A stretch of DNA of 64,000 nt from Ignelater luminosus (lineage: Eukaryota; Arthropoda; Insecta; Coleoptera; Elateridae), in assembly GCA_011009095.1 (NCBI GenBank), contig VTPC01007035.1, positions 1 through 64,000 of the forward strand, written 5' to 3'. The position numbers and the translations under genes are program-made. A model generated the notes under the pieces. It was not told the origin of the DNA and did no database searches. It saw nothing but the letters and a program-made list of their open reading frames with translations. Positions 47,290 to 59,493 of the stretch are shown piece after piece. Positions within the stretch are counted from its first letter, which is position 1, and every line of letters starts with the position of its first letter.

Positions 47290-49925
47290 GTGAAGTGAAA
47301 ATAGAGGACAATGCAAAAGCAGGTGTGGCGTTCGTTATAAAGGAAGATACAATAAAGCACATACAGAAAGAGAACTACGTCAATGAAAGATTACTTAGTA
47401 AGTAAGTAGTAGTAGAGAAGTGACAAGTAAAGAAGAATATAGATAATAGTGACCTACGCATCAAATGAAGACGCGAATAAAAAGAAAAAAGACTAATTCT
47501 ACACAAAACTTTAAAAACAGGTTGATGAGAGTAAGTATAACGTCATAATAATGGGAGACCTAAATAGGAGGGTTGGAAACAGAAATGAGGGGGTAGAATG
47601 GTGCCTGAAGAAATATGGGAAAAAAAGAACTGAAATGGGGAACGATTGTTTGAATTCTGTCTTGAAAACAAACTCAAAATTGGAAACACACATTTCATGC
47701 ATAAAGATATCCACAAAACAACCAAGGAAGTAAGAAGTAGAAACGAGAAATCCATAATTGACTACTTTCTTGTGAGTAAGCATTTATGGCACGAAGTTAC
47801 TGATATTAGAGCAAGAAGAAGGACAGAGATAGGAAGCGACCACTACTTAATTACAATGACAACGAAAAACAAAGCAAAAGTAGAACAAGACAATAAAAGG
47901 AAAACACTAAAAGAAGAAAATAAAATGCTATAAGCTAAAAGAGACACGAGCAAGAAACAATATCAAAAGAACTTAAAGCAAATACCAAAATACACAGAAA
48001 AAAACAAAAACATAGAAAAAATATGGAGAACGTTTAAACAAAGAATCTTAACAGTAGCAGAAGAGATTGTGAAATTTCAACCATTACTAACAGAAAGGTG
48101 AAAAGAGCACATTAGTGGAACGATACTAAAGATTCTAAAGAATATAAAAAAGAAAGGGGACAAATAAAAAGAATTATTAAAAATAAGAAACAAAAAACAT
48201 GTAAAGACTTCGGAGAGAAAATAGAAAAAGCATATGAAGAGAATCAGAAACTGTTCTTCGAAATAATCAGAAATACAAGAGATACGAAACTGCAAATGAT
48301 CAGAAATATTAAAAAGAACAAAAGGGAAACAATAACGGAAGAAAACAAAATAATGGATAGATGGAAAGATTATTTCAAAAAATTGCTAGAAGGGGAAGAG
48401 ATATAAACAACAACCAAAGAGCAAGAACACAGAAACGAAGAAAAAACCGAGCAAGAACAAGAAGATGAAATTACAATGGACAAAATTAAGGAAGCAATTA
48501 AAAAAGCAAAAACCGGACATGACAAAATCTCAGCGGAAATGCGCAATGCGGCACCAAGTGGTATTTTAGAAGAACTAAAAAACATGTTCAATAAAATACT
48601 GAAAAATGGAATTGCACCTCTAGACTGGCAGATAGGGATAGTCTGCCCGGTTTACAAAAGAGGAGATACGAAGGAGTGTGAAAAGTACAGAGGAATCACC
48701 TTATTAAGTGTAGTTGCAAAGGTATTTGTGAGCAAAAAATAGTAAAAAGACTGAGAACACGATTAGAGAAAACAATAGCAGATAACCAATAAGGGCTTAG
48801 GTAAAACATAGGTGTGTAGGACGCAGAGTCTGTTCTGAGACAAATAAGCAAGAAAACCATAAAAAGTGCAAGTAAAACGCACGTGTGTTTTATCGATCTA
48901 GAAAATCCTTTCGGTAGAATTAACAGAGATGATATATGGGGAATCCTACGAGACTGAGAATACCAAAGAACTTAGTGAGAAGCGTCCAGAGCCTGTACAA
49001 AAAAAAACAAAGAATTATCTAGGAATGAGGAAGGAGGAATCGAATATATTGAAGACAACAAAAGGGGTAGGACAAGGGTCTATTATAATTCACAATAGTA
49101 TTAGATGAAGCCATAAAGAAAACAAGAAAAGAAGCTAAACAACACGCAATAGGATACAGGAAAATGGATAGAATACAAATGTTAGAATTATGTTATGCAG
49201 ACGACATGACCATCATCGCAAAAGACCAAAACACTTTTAACGAATGTTTACAAATACTCAAGAGACACCTAGAAAATATAAATATGAATATTAACATTAA
49301 TAAGACAAATACAATGATAATAAGTAAAAACGAAGAAAAACATGCAATTCAGATAGACGGAAAACCCCTACAACAAGTAGAAAAGTTCCGATATTTAGGC
49401 TCAGCTCACAAGACGGAAAACTAGATAAAGAGATAAAAGAAAGAACAGGAGCTGCAGAAAAACTATTTAATAGTATAAGGGACATAATCTTAACAAAAAA
49501 AGAAGTACCAAAAGAGACTAAGCTACAGGCATACAAAAAAGTAGCAATCCCAATATTGACATATGGTTCTGAAACATGGACGAAGACGACAAGATCGAAA
49601 GAAAGACAATCGTGGACAAAATAAGAAAACGATATAAGACAATCACTCAATATTCAACCGATAGAACACACTATAGAACAAAACCAGCTAGGATGGTGTG
49701 GACATGTCCACAGAATGGAAAGAAGAAGCAGAAAAAAGATCAAAAAAATCATGAACAGAAGAAGTAAAGGAAGCATGTGAAAAGAGACAAATTAAATGGG
49801 ATGAAGGGAAACGACTAATGCAAGACAGAAAAGCATGGAGAAACTGTGGGAAAAGAAGACGAAGTAACAGACAGCCAAGCCTTACACCGAAAGGTAGAAA
49901 GGCTTTAGGATTAGATAGATAAACC
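47290..49925 (+). pseudogene. LINE endonuclease/reverse transcriptase, decayed
   Basis: An endonuclease start with EDNAKAGVAFVIKED and NYVNERLL lies at about 47300-47395. Endonuclease core motifs follow: IMGDLNRRVGNRNEGVE (47551 on) and IIDYFLVS with GSDHYLI (47750-47855). RT begins at about 48476 (KAKTGHDKISAEMRNAAPSG, then YKRGDTKECEKYRGITLLSV). The palm reads CFIDLENPFGRI near 48890 and LCYADDMTIIAKDQ at 49189, with the catalytic YADD intact. The thumb (FRYLGS at 49390) and C-terminal part (PILTYGSETW, QLGWCGHVHRMERRSRK) run to about 49760, with the last pieces to 49925. Many stops and frame changes make it dead. It is related to the LINE at 12-14.7 kb but not the same copy family at base level. 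Confidence 0.87.
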
Positions 49926-49989
49926 AATTAACATTTAACAAGGACGTGTTGAATGAAATGTCCAAGGTAAAATCTGTACCTTTAAAGCT

Positions 49990-50235
49990 TTAATTTCAGA
50001 AAAGGTAGCTTTAATCCGGATCAACGTATATTTAATTTCAGAAAAAGTAACTCTAATATTTTAAAATATAAATTTGTTTCAAAAAATATAATCTTGATTT
50101 TGGTTCTAATTCTGCTCATGTCTACTGAGATTTAAATCACATTATATTTTCCGAAATTAAGGTTACCTTTTCTGAAATTGAAACTACATTTTCTAAAAAT
50201 GAAGTTACTTTTTCCCAAATTGAGATTGAAAGAGT
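49990..50235. repeat. Array of ~22-bp TTTCAGAAAA-type motifs, 3 forward then 4 reverse
   Basis: Forward copies (TTTCAGAAAAGGTAGCTTTA, TTTCAGAAAAAGTAACTCTA, a weaker TTTCAAAAAATATAATCTTG) start near 49994, 50035 and 50077. Four reverse copies follow from about 50138 (TATATTTTCCGAAATT, GGTTACCTTTTCTGAAATT, CTACATTTTCTAAAAAT, GTTACTTTTTCCCAAATT). The outer and inner copies can pair, making a foldback of small repeats. Confidence 0.65.
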
Positions 50236-50239
50236 ATAG

Positions 50240-52080
50240 TGTTATTAGGCAAACGTCTGTCTCATTGCTTCTTTATAACGTAGGAAAAATTGTTTTTGTC
50301 AAGAGATCTCTTTCCTCTAAGGCAGTGCATACTGCGAAATACGATAGCTGTATAATGAATATAAAATAAATGTATGTACGTTTTGAATTTAAACTGTCTT
50401 AGTTGCTATTAAGTACTAGACATATCATAATGATATCTCTTTGCATAAATAATAATAATTTGTACATTTAGCCCAAGTAGAAAGTAAAAGCTTTTTTACT
50501 CTTTTCTATTAACTGACTGTATTCATTCCTCGTCGTTCTCTTTCATAAGGTTTATTTGAGAAAATATACAAATGAACATTATAGTCTATGTTTTTATAGT
50601 TACCTATTATGACAATTTACTACACAACAAAATATGTATTCCTTCTTCTTGTTCATTGTATTACAGTGATGGTTAATATTAACTTAGATCCTATATTTAG
50701 ATCTAAGACAATCTAGCAGGTATGCAAAAGTATGCTAAATAGGGATCGATATCTGTAATTTGGATTAACACTAAACCAGCAACCCAATTCGGTATTCATT
50801 AAGTTAAAAAGCTTAAGAAGCTGCCTAAGCCCCAGCGACACTTATTTTTAGTAAATTTCCGGTAAAGAAAGTACGAATTAAAGCAGAGAAACAAATAACC
50901 GAACCCAACAATTCCAAGATGTTTGTCTGACTTATGTTTAAACACTGAATGACGAAGCTCCTTAAACTTTTTTAACTGGAAACTAAGACGAATAGCAAGG
51001 ACTCAAAAATCAGTAAGCTATGGGAAAAACTGAATCAAAACAAAATAAGCAACCTATAAAGACATTGATGAGAGTCTGTTATTTTTTTAATAAAGAAAAG
51101 CTGAAGGAATTTTCCTGAAAATTCTTCAGACACTTTACAAACAAGTCGCATGTTACAATAAAGGCCGGACAATGGGTTCTCAAAATTAGTGGAGTTTAAC
51201 GCGCTTAGTACTTAAAGCGGTGACCCGCTAAAGAATAACAAACTCTCCGCTCATCCGTTTCAAGGGAAAGGATGAGAAACCAGCAATATCTAAACTTTTT
51301 TTTCAGTCTATATAATAATGTATAGTTTGTCGATGAAAATAGCAAAATAAAGATTTAGATAGTTACCTACACTTACAGATTGCGTTGTTTTGTAAGATAT
51401 CACTTATTTTTTCAACCTGTAACGGTTATTTCTCATACCCGTTGCATGGATTTGCTTATTTGGTACTTTCAGTGTGTTCTTTACTAAATTCACGCTGAGA
51501 AAATCTTGTGAAGATCAAATAGGGTTGTCGAATTGCTGTTATTAATTTTATTTCTTATGGGACGCAGGGTATAGCTTTCGAATGTAATTAAATCAGCATC
51601 TGAAGTCTAGAAACTTTGATGTTTTTCCAGCGGGAAGTTTTTTTTTCAATTAAAGGACGTTACTCTTGGTATTCGATTAATCTAGGATTAAGGTTATGTC
51701 ATATTGTCATCCGACTAGATTAGAATTATTGAAATTAAAGACTTTCTTTAATTAATCATTTCTACTTCCTTATGTAGACACTTAATTTTATATTTTACTA
51801 CTTTTGTTACCTTTATAATTGAATTCCGGACTATATTCTCTTATATGGGAAATTTCTTGAGTAAATTCGATTTTTGGTCTGGGAGAAAACGAGTTTGAAG
51901 TACTGGCGTGTAGATACATTCTCGCGCGGGATTGAGAGAGGACTTAGTCGTGGACTTGGTAGTGTCCGACGTTCCGCTCGGTCTTTTGTAAAAAGCGCGG
52001 CTTGTGTGGTGAAAAGCCACTTCTTGGGTAATATTTTTTCCTTGTTTATTTTCGGAAGTGATAGGATGGGTTTTTTATCC
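50240..52080. other. No gene recognised
   Basis: No supported gene. TGTAACGG at 51418 and a GC-richer stretch at 51880-52020 could belong to an LTR, but no matching end or target duplication was found. Confidence 0.35.
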
Positions 52081-52186
52081 AGCTTTTTACTGGAGGCAGT
52101 TTTTACTAAAGGCAGTTTTTACTGCAGGCAGTTTTTACTAGAGGCAGTTTTCAATGAAGGTAGTTTTCACTAGAAGCAGTTTTTTG
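52081..52186. repeat. 16-bp minisatellite, about 6 copies
   Basis: Units of GGCAGTTTTTACTAGA with small changes (TAAA, TGCA, TAGA, then TTTTCAATGAA and TTTTCACTAGA) repeat every 16 bp from 52095, with a partial unit at each side. Confidence 0.85.
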
Positions 52187-52617
52187 GTCTGATGGGAGAT
52201 TTGGTAGTCAAGATTAGTAAGCCAGATCAAGCGGTTATGTCACCTACTCGTCAAGAAACCCACTAAAGATTGCTCCAACTGGAAGAAATTTCAGGTTTTT
52301 AGCTTAACAGTTTAAAAGTTTCCTTCGTATACAGGCACTAGCAGTGAGAATAGACGAATGACTTTGATAACCGGATTATTGATATTTGAATGATATTGAT
52401 AACCGAATATTTACTTGAATGATCGTTTGAATAACGGAATAACACCAGTTTAAATAATAACTTGCTAACTGTTGTACTTTTTGTATACAAAGGGGTTCTT
52501 AACTCTAATTATTCTAGATACTTCGAAGATTTCGTTTCAAAATTAATTCAAAATTACGTTTTTACTATTTTTCTACATGATTACCCATCTCATTTATACA
52601 TTTTTTCCAACGGATTG

Positions 52618-53250
52618 CTATTTTTTAATGCCGTTTTCAAAAAATGAAGAAGAGCGCATCATAAGCCAATTGCGCACGAATTGTTCCACCTCTTCATTGT
52701 ACGTGAAGGGCCCTCTACTAAGAGATTTCTTGAGCTGCCCAGACATGTGAAAGTCACACGGTGAGAAGTCTGTAAGGCTGTAAGGAGGATGTGCAATAGC
52801 ATTCCAATGCATGTCAGTTAATCTTTGTTGGGTTAAAGCTGCAGTATGGGGTTTCGCATTGTTACAAAGGAGCAACACACTTCTGATAGGGATCCCACGC
52901 CTTTTTGACCGCTTGATCCAGAAGGTAGTAGGCAGCATTTATTGTCTGACGTTCCTGGAGCAAGTCGACAAAGAGAACGCTTTTGAAGTGCCAGTGGCTA
53001 ACACCTTCCCCGCAGACAGCAGTGCATGGAATATGTTTTCAACACGCTTACATCCTTTCTTAAACTCACTACACCATTGCCTCACCTGGGACCATAAAAG
53101 AGTACTTTCCCTAAACTGCACAAGTAAATGACGATGAATTTCAGTTGCAATGACAGTTTCATTAACAAGAAATTTGATAATCACACGTTGTGCTACGGAG
53201 GAAGGCACATCTTTTTCATCTATCGTGGAGGTAACTAAAGGACGAGCCAA
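52618..53250 (-). pseudogene. Mariner-type transposase, internally deleted
   Basis: From 53250 on minus the first frame gives the N-terminal part: VAQRVIIKFLVNETVIATEI, a helix-turn-helix with VRQWCSEFKKG, and RVENIFHALLS. It then jumps directly to SAGKVLATG..., skipping the WVPHxL region and the first catalytic DE(T)W block. The second frame (52938-52618) gives the late core: RSVLLLCNNAKPHTAAL, where Asn replaces the second catalytic Asp, then HPPYS(L)TDFSPCDFH for the third, and FVRNWLMMRSSSFFENGIKK. A deletion of about 120 codons, a frameshift and the D-to-N change make it non-functional. It belongs to a mariner family distinct from the copy at 37.2 kb. Confidence 0.85.
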
Positions 53251-53776
53251 AGTGAGGCACCAAGGTTGTTACTTCCTTCCAGACACCCCTCCCCACTGAT
53301 CACAGATACCTGTAATTGATGTCGCATCGGAACGGCACGTGGTTACAAAAGGCTGGTTTATATTTGATCCACCCTCGTAGTTCTTTAATATGTTTATTTC
53401 AGTATTCCGTTCCTCATATCTACTGGGATCTGTTTACAGCAGAAGTGGGCAGATTAAGTAGTACGAAAGCAAATTTATCAACAACAACTGAACTCTCAAA
53501 ACAGATATTTAACTAAAAAATGTAATTTTGACGTTCCAACTGCAAAATAGTTGTCCCCTGGTCTGTAGCATTCTTGTCTATCAACAAACACTCATTTGAT
53601 GTGAGTTGTAGTTTCTTCTAAGACTTCTCGAAATTCTGCATTTTGCAGCGTTTGTTTTGTACTGAATTGTTAGGTTGTTACTATATCTGTTTTTTCTGTC
53701 ATTTTACTTTGAATTTGTTGCCGTCTTTTCATTCTTATTTCCGTAAATTTAATTTCGGTCATATATCCCTTATTAT
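53251..53776. other. No gene recognised
   Basis: Flank of the mariner remnant; the plus frame 53316-53516 is not recognisable. Confidence 0.35.
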
Positions 53777-53814
53777 TCATTGTAACGGTAATTTTTTTAT
53801 AACCGTTACATCAT
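53777..53814. mobile_element. 30-bp palindrome with LTR-like ends and TSD TCAT
   Basis: Bases 53781-53810 form TGTAACGGT, a 12-base A/T spacer, then ACCGTTACA, so the 9-bp arms are perfect. TCAT stands on both sides (53777-53780 and 53811-53814). The ends match the TGTAA...TTACA ends of the LTRs in this window and the duplication has the same 4-bp size. Confidence 0.6.
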
Positions 53815-54640
53815 AGTTTGATTAATTAGAGTACCTGGTTTTCTCAAAATTTTCGTCTTTGAAAGTCCGGCTTGCGCTGATTGCGGTCCGAAAGAGCTGG
53901 GCCGGATTAGAGTCGAGAGAGGTGCTTAGAGAGGTATGTGAGCGGATGTTCGTCGCTGTAATGCTAATTTTAGTTCGTTCTATTTAAATTTTTTGAGTTC
54001 CACAAGCGTCTATTATCAGGGGGTAAGTCCTAGGATTGATTATGCTAATTTTCTTTGATTCCTCACAGCTTGTTTCTGGGGATCAGTTTTGTGCGCTTTC
54101 GTTGTTGGAAGCGGAGGGTCGACATTGGTCCAGAGAGGCCCAATTCCCGGAAGGTATCTACGGCTTACGATCTTAGAGAGAGAGAGAAAACGAAAATTTG
54201 TTCGTCCAGTCAACGTTCCGTAGATCATCTTCGCACCCCAAGTAGAATTCTCTATGGGGAGGAAATCTTGTAAGATTTTCTGATACTAGAACCCGATTTG
54301 TTGGATGTTAGGAACCTAATAATTTAAAAAAGTTGTAGCACTAATTTAAAGCGAATTTAAACCATAAGCGTTAGGGATCTCTTTTTTTAATAAAAATGAA
54401 AAACGAAATTTAGTTGGAAGTAGACAGAAATTGAATCTCAATTCATGTTGGTTTTGTAATTGCTGTAATTTAATTTGAATGGCCCTAATCTCTGCCGTTC
54501 TTGAGAAATCTAATGTGAGTTGACCATGAGTTTTTTTACGCAACTTAGGAATCAAGTCTTTTAAGTAGCGGTTTTTGTATTTCTGTTTCAGGGATGAAAA
54601 TATTTTTATTGGCCATTTTAGTTCAGGGAATAGATACATA
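53815..54640. other. No gene recognised
   Basis: GC-richer patches at 53865-53960 and 54090-54240 (with a GAGAGAGAGA run at 54177) may be LTR or leader sequence; no ends were defined. Confidence 0.3.
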
Positions 54641-56290
54641 TTTGCTTGCAAAAGGTTATGTAGTTCTAATTTTTGAATATGTTGTGTATATCGGTGCCCT
54701 AATCAAAAGTCCAAGTTTTCGACCTCGTCGCCCCTGTGCGGACCCGCGCCGTGTGTACCCAAAAACCATCAAAATTCCGGACTTCTTTCAGTTTCTGGAT
54801 AATATCTTTTTACCAATGCATTACAGAGGAAAAAGTTTGATTAAAAGTTGTAGAGCATTACATTTACTACAACTTTTGTAAAACGATTAGGTAGATAGTT
54901 ACGCCTCATCGAAGTTACCAAATTGATACCTTTTTAAGATTCTTGTTGTAAAAACCTTCTGAACAAAAGACCGGCATGGGCTAGAAAAAGAGGAAGAATA
55001 ATAGAAGAGCAGCACTACCTGGTGTTGTGCTCCTCTCTAACCTCCACATCTCCCTGTTATGAATTCTGTTCTTTCTCGAAAGTTGAATTATTCTACATAA
55101 CTTGAATTCGATATACTGTTAAAAAGGACAAAATCATAATCATGGCTAATATGGTTTTTTGAATTATTATAAACACTTTTATTAATAATTATGAATATGT
55201 ATTTCACATAATTGAATTTTCATCAGTTATAATGTCTGCTATATTTTCACAAAATTGAACACCTGAGTCTGGCCTTGCTACAGCTACAGGCCTTAGCGCA
55301 TCCTTTCTTGTGGTGACAGGAAATGAAAGTCAGGATTGAATGGGGAACTAGACCCCTGGCGGTTTTAATAGGACAAGTCCTTTACTGCCTTTTCTCCATC
55401 TTCAGTCCAGAGGGTTTTTCATTTCGCTCATCCATGTGTAGAGCTGGTGATACGTGCGGAAGACATGGAACATAGCAGCATCCTGTGTTGGTGGCAGCTT
55501 TGCAAAATTGAACTTGCTACCAGTAGCAAGATTTGAAGAAGAGCTGATAGAGCAAAGTATCTAATGTTGTTGTCTTGACAGCATCATAAAGATGAAGAAT
55601 TATACGTTCCCTGCCTCAGCGATAGTTGAAACACTGGCATCAGGATCCCAAAGTGCAGAATTTGGTTTTTCCAAAACCAAACAGAGAAGACGAGGTGTTA
55701 CACCCACTCCAAGCGCGAAGAACAAGGAGATTTTCAGGTACTAAGTACTTATAGGATGATGCGAAGTACAATGTTTCAGGAATATTACCTCTTCCAGGTT
55801 TTCGGAAATAAATGGGGAGATGTTGAGCCAAACTTGTCAAAAGAACTAACAAATTAATGAGCTCTTCCGTTGCCTGCTTCACAGCTACATTGCCTTGTAT
55901 GAACGTTTCCTTCAGGAGTGAAATACAGCGACGTTTGTTATTTTCATTTGTTAAGAATTTCTTCCGTGGTATTTCAGCAATAGTTGACCCATCAAAAATT
56001 ACATTACTTGAAGTGTTCATATGACCTTTTTTGAACTTTTGAGCACTCTTAGTATTTCTCAGCTCAAAATCTAGACTGTCAGAAATCTCAGAAAAGTATC
56101 ATTTTATGAAAAATTGGTAACTTTGATGAGGCGTAACTATCTACCTAATCGTTGCGGCAAATGTAATGCCTTACAAGTTTTAATCAAAACTGAAAGAAGT
56201 CCAGAATTCGAAAACTTGGGTTTTTCACTAGGTCACCGATATACACAACATATCCAACAAGTAGAACTACAAGAACCTTTTGCAAGCAAA
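54641..56290. repeat. Inverted-arm structure around a cysteine-rich ORF
   Basis: The arm at 54641-54927 is the reverse complement of 56111-56290, with strings such as GATTAGGTAGATAGTTACGC and ATATGTTGTGTATATCGGTG shared. The left arm has two extra blocks (about 55 and 42 bp), the first one GC-rich. The arms face inward around 1.18 kb that holds a minus-strand coding relic. Confidence 0.75.
55190..56020 (-). pseudogene. Fragment of an insect repeat-family ORF with SGC(D/N)T motif and Cys-rich tail
   Basis: The frame at 55640-56020 starts NTSSNVIFDGSTIAEIPRKK, continues to FIQGNVAVKQATEE, then DLLVLLTSLAQHLPIYFRKP, and ends ENLLVLRAWSGCNTSSSLFG with FGKTKF. I recall a widespread uncharacterised insect protein family with VVFDGY..., DLLV(I/L)L, FLKPGKGK and LHAFSGCDTTSALFGKGK blocks in this order. 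About 20-25 residues are missing between ATEE and DLLV. Further on in other frames are HMDERNE and a tail resembling ISCHHKKGCAKACSCSKARL, where the family has a Cys-rich C-x-C-x2-GC end. Function is unknown to me; copies in many insects suggest a transposon gene. The frame is broken and partial. Confidence 0.6.
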
Positions 56291-56537
56291 GACCTTTTTT
56301 TCAGGATTTACTTCCTGGACTATTTCTGTTCGCGACGTTTCTCACACAGCTGTGGGAAACCATCAGAATTCTCGGTTGCTAAGTCAATGTTTTTATAAAC
56401 TTATTACTTAATTGTGTTAGCTTTTTAAGATGGAGTTTTTTTAATTCTCCGGCTTTTAGATTTTATTTAAAAAAAAATAGAAACCAGATTTTTATAAACT
56501 GCAATTTTACATGAGGTTTTAATTTTTAACTTTTATA

Positions 56538-57261
56538 CAGGGTGTCCCCAGATCGACTTAACAATAGGTGTGAAAGGCAAAGAATTTCCGAATTGAAATT
56601 TGAACCTGTGGGGATCAGCTTTGCTTGATTAGAAACTAATTTGCGCCATATTTTTATTTTTGAAAAATCAAGTAGGCTTTGATAGCTATCAAAAACTTAT
56701 TTTCGGTCTTGGTAAAGTACCTTTTCCGTGAGACGTATCGAAGAATCTTATAAGCAAAAGTTGTTCAGAATTCAAATTTTTGTTTACAATCGGCAGAATT
56801 TGGTTTCTTTAAATTCCAGGAAGGTTTTCTCTATGTAACTGCCACGACTTTAAAGTTCGTCTTAAAAAGTGTGTTCAGTCAGGTAGCAATTACATAGAGT
56901 AAATTTTCCTGAAGTCTGTAATTAATAATACTAATAAAATTTATTTTTTTAAATTCACTGTTTTGCAAAATTTAAAAATCAAGGGAAAAATTACATTTGG
57001 CAATTGTTTTCAAATTTGGTATGTGAGCATAAATCCGCATTCGGAACAACTTTTGCTTATAAAATATTTTGATATGCCTCACGGAAAAGGTACTTTATCT
57101 ACACCAAAAATAAGTTTTTGATACCTATCAAAGCCTACTTGATTTCTTAAAAATAGAAATATGGCGCAAGTTAGTTTCTAATCAAGCAGGGTTGATTAGA
57201 ATTCTACTTAAAAATTCTTTGTTTTTCATACCTATTGTTAAGTCGATCTGGGGACACCCTG
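56538..57261. mobile_element. Foldback MITE, 724 bp, TA-flanked
   Basis: The ends both read CAGGGTGTCCCCAGATCGAC inward, with TA at 56536-56537 and 57262-57263. The arms keep pairing for about 230 bp or more (for example AAGCAAAAGTTGTTC at 56754 and its complement at 57050). No coding content is present. TA target and CAGGGTG end place it with Tc1/mariner-related MITEs. Confidence 0.88.
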
Positions 57262-57263
57262 TA

Positions 57264-59493
57264 TATTTATTTATCTCTATGAGTGGGTTCGGCGATAGTA
57301 TTTTATAGTACGCTAAAGTTTAACTTTGTTTGATTGTTTGATAAATTTTTATTTGGTTATTTCTTGATATATTTGAACTTTAATTAAAAAATTTAAATGA
57401 TGATAGGGATTTGCGTTAACTTTGTTGTTCAATTTAGTAATTTGTTGATCTAATTGAAATTTTATATTTACTATACTAAAAATTTTGCTTGAGCTTAATA
57501 AAGTCAACGTAATATACAAGGTGTAGCTAAATTTGCTAGAAATTTGTATTTTTATTGTTATATTTGTATGTGTAATGTGGTGGTTTTTTGAAATATTCTA
57601 TTTATATAAATCTATTGCATGTAATATTTAAGATAGATTATTGAAAAATATAGCTGTGTTGTCCAATTTGTTTTTGAGGTTATTTATACAATTTATGTAG
57701 TAGGTTACTTCTCGATTTCGTTATTGTAGCATTTACATTAGTGGTTATTGTTATTTTGTTGTGTTGTTCCTTTTGGGAACTGGCGTCTTGCTATTTGGTC
57801 AATATATTGGTTATTTGAAGTAAAAGGTGTTTAATTGAGAATAACTTCTTCTTACCTGCACCCGAAACCACCCTGAGCTTTACCGGCCTAGGAAATTACA
57901 GTCCTAGTTAAAGTAGAGAAGCTTTCTTAATATTGTAACAGAAGGTTACGCTACATTATAAAACGACCTCTTTCGGGTTTAAACCGTGACATTGTTAAAA
58001 TAATAATTATACTCAACGTTTCTCTTACTTTTGTAAGAAAGATTTCCAGGAAACCAGAGAAGTTCTACTTGTAAATCACATTGGAGGCGAGATTCTTTTG
58101 ACGAGAATCTAGAAAGTAGAAGGGGTGTATTGCCTGTAACAATGTTGAGAGTCGTCACCTAGATTGACTTTTAATGGCGAAAAGTGCTGTTATTAGGATT
58201 TTTGTAAATTTTTATTGCTTCTCAGATTTTCTTGGAGTAATAGAAAGATTATTTAAAAATAATAGACGAAAAGCAATAAATCAGTAGAGATAGTCGTGGT
58301 TGTATTCTGAACAGTTTTTCTTGGACAAGAGTCAATGCGTTGATTGATAACCTTGTTTATGTATTTTGTATTGTACTGACTAATCGTGACATGTGCTAAT
58401 TTGCTTTAGACGTTATTGGTTTGCTCAATGAACAATTCACTTATATGCAAATCGTACAGGCTTGGCGTTTTTCGTTTCCTTCAGGTTTTCTGAATCATTA
58501 TTAGTAGCAACAGCAAGTAGCAACTCTCTAATATCACGATATACATGAGAAGACTGCAAGAGCAACATTTTATAAGCTAAACATCTAATTTTCAGCAAAG
58601 TAAGATAAAGAGTCATAGGCTTTTTCAGGCTGGGTATTCTCAATTCTTAAATTGTTTATACCCAAAAGGAAAAGAAAAGATGATACTAGACTCTTTAAGT
58701 AAATAGACTGTAGAGTATCATGGTACGGTCTTGTCTGTTGCATGATTACACCCTGTATAATCAAATCTGCTGTTTTTCTAAAATATGCACAATAGAAATA
58801 AATCTCTATCGGCGACAAAGATTATACTGTATTTAGAAAAATGGGAATTTACAAAACACAAACGAAGTATCATGTAAATTAGCATTGAAGTAGTATGACA
58901 GACTAAATGACATTTTCTAATAATAATTACATAATTACTTACAACGATAAAAAAGGTTAGAATCTTTTAAAATGTTTTTAATCTTGTAGGTGCTATCTCA
59001 GAAATTAATTTAATAACGCATTTAAAACTGAACTGATCTGATTTGCTTCTAGAATTAACGTCGCTAATTTTAAGTGCGAAATCTTTACAAAAAAGCTAAA
59101 AGCAATAATGAAAGGAAAAGAAGAACATATTAAATGTGCATGTTTATTATCTATCAGACTAACAATTTTAAATTTTAATAAACAAAAATTACGTGGTCAA
59201 ACAGAATTATGCGTGACATGTGCTAAATCTACAGCCACATAATTATTATTACTATCATTTGGCGAAAAGCACCCTATACATATATTCTAACTTCCACCAA
59301 TTTTTTTTACGTTTTTAAATTAATTGTTTAGTGCAGTTAATATTTGTTCTTAATTTTTAAACTTTAAAACATAATTCTTAAAGTTTTTGCTATTTGTTGA
59401 GTGTTTCAATTTGTTTTCTTTAAGATTATTATTCAGTAATTATAATAAGTACGCTAACAATAAGAACTAATAAAAGAAAAAAATATTACTGAC
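57264..59493. other. No gene recognised
   Basis: No supported gene. Single MITE-like ends occur at 57513 (TACAAGGTGTAG) and 58748-58757 (ACACCCTGTA). Confidence 0.35.

Noticed and set aside
47511-49927. Minus-strand Ser/Phe-rich frames
   Set aside because: Shadows of the second LINE on plus.
51418-53810. One large LTR from TGTAACGG at 51418 to CCGTTACA at 53810
   Set aside because: The flanks do not match (AACC against TCAT), and the 53781-53810 palindrome has its own complete TCAT duplication.
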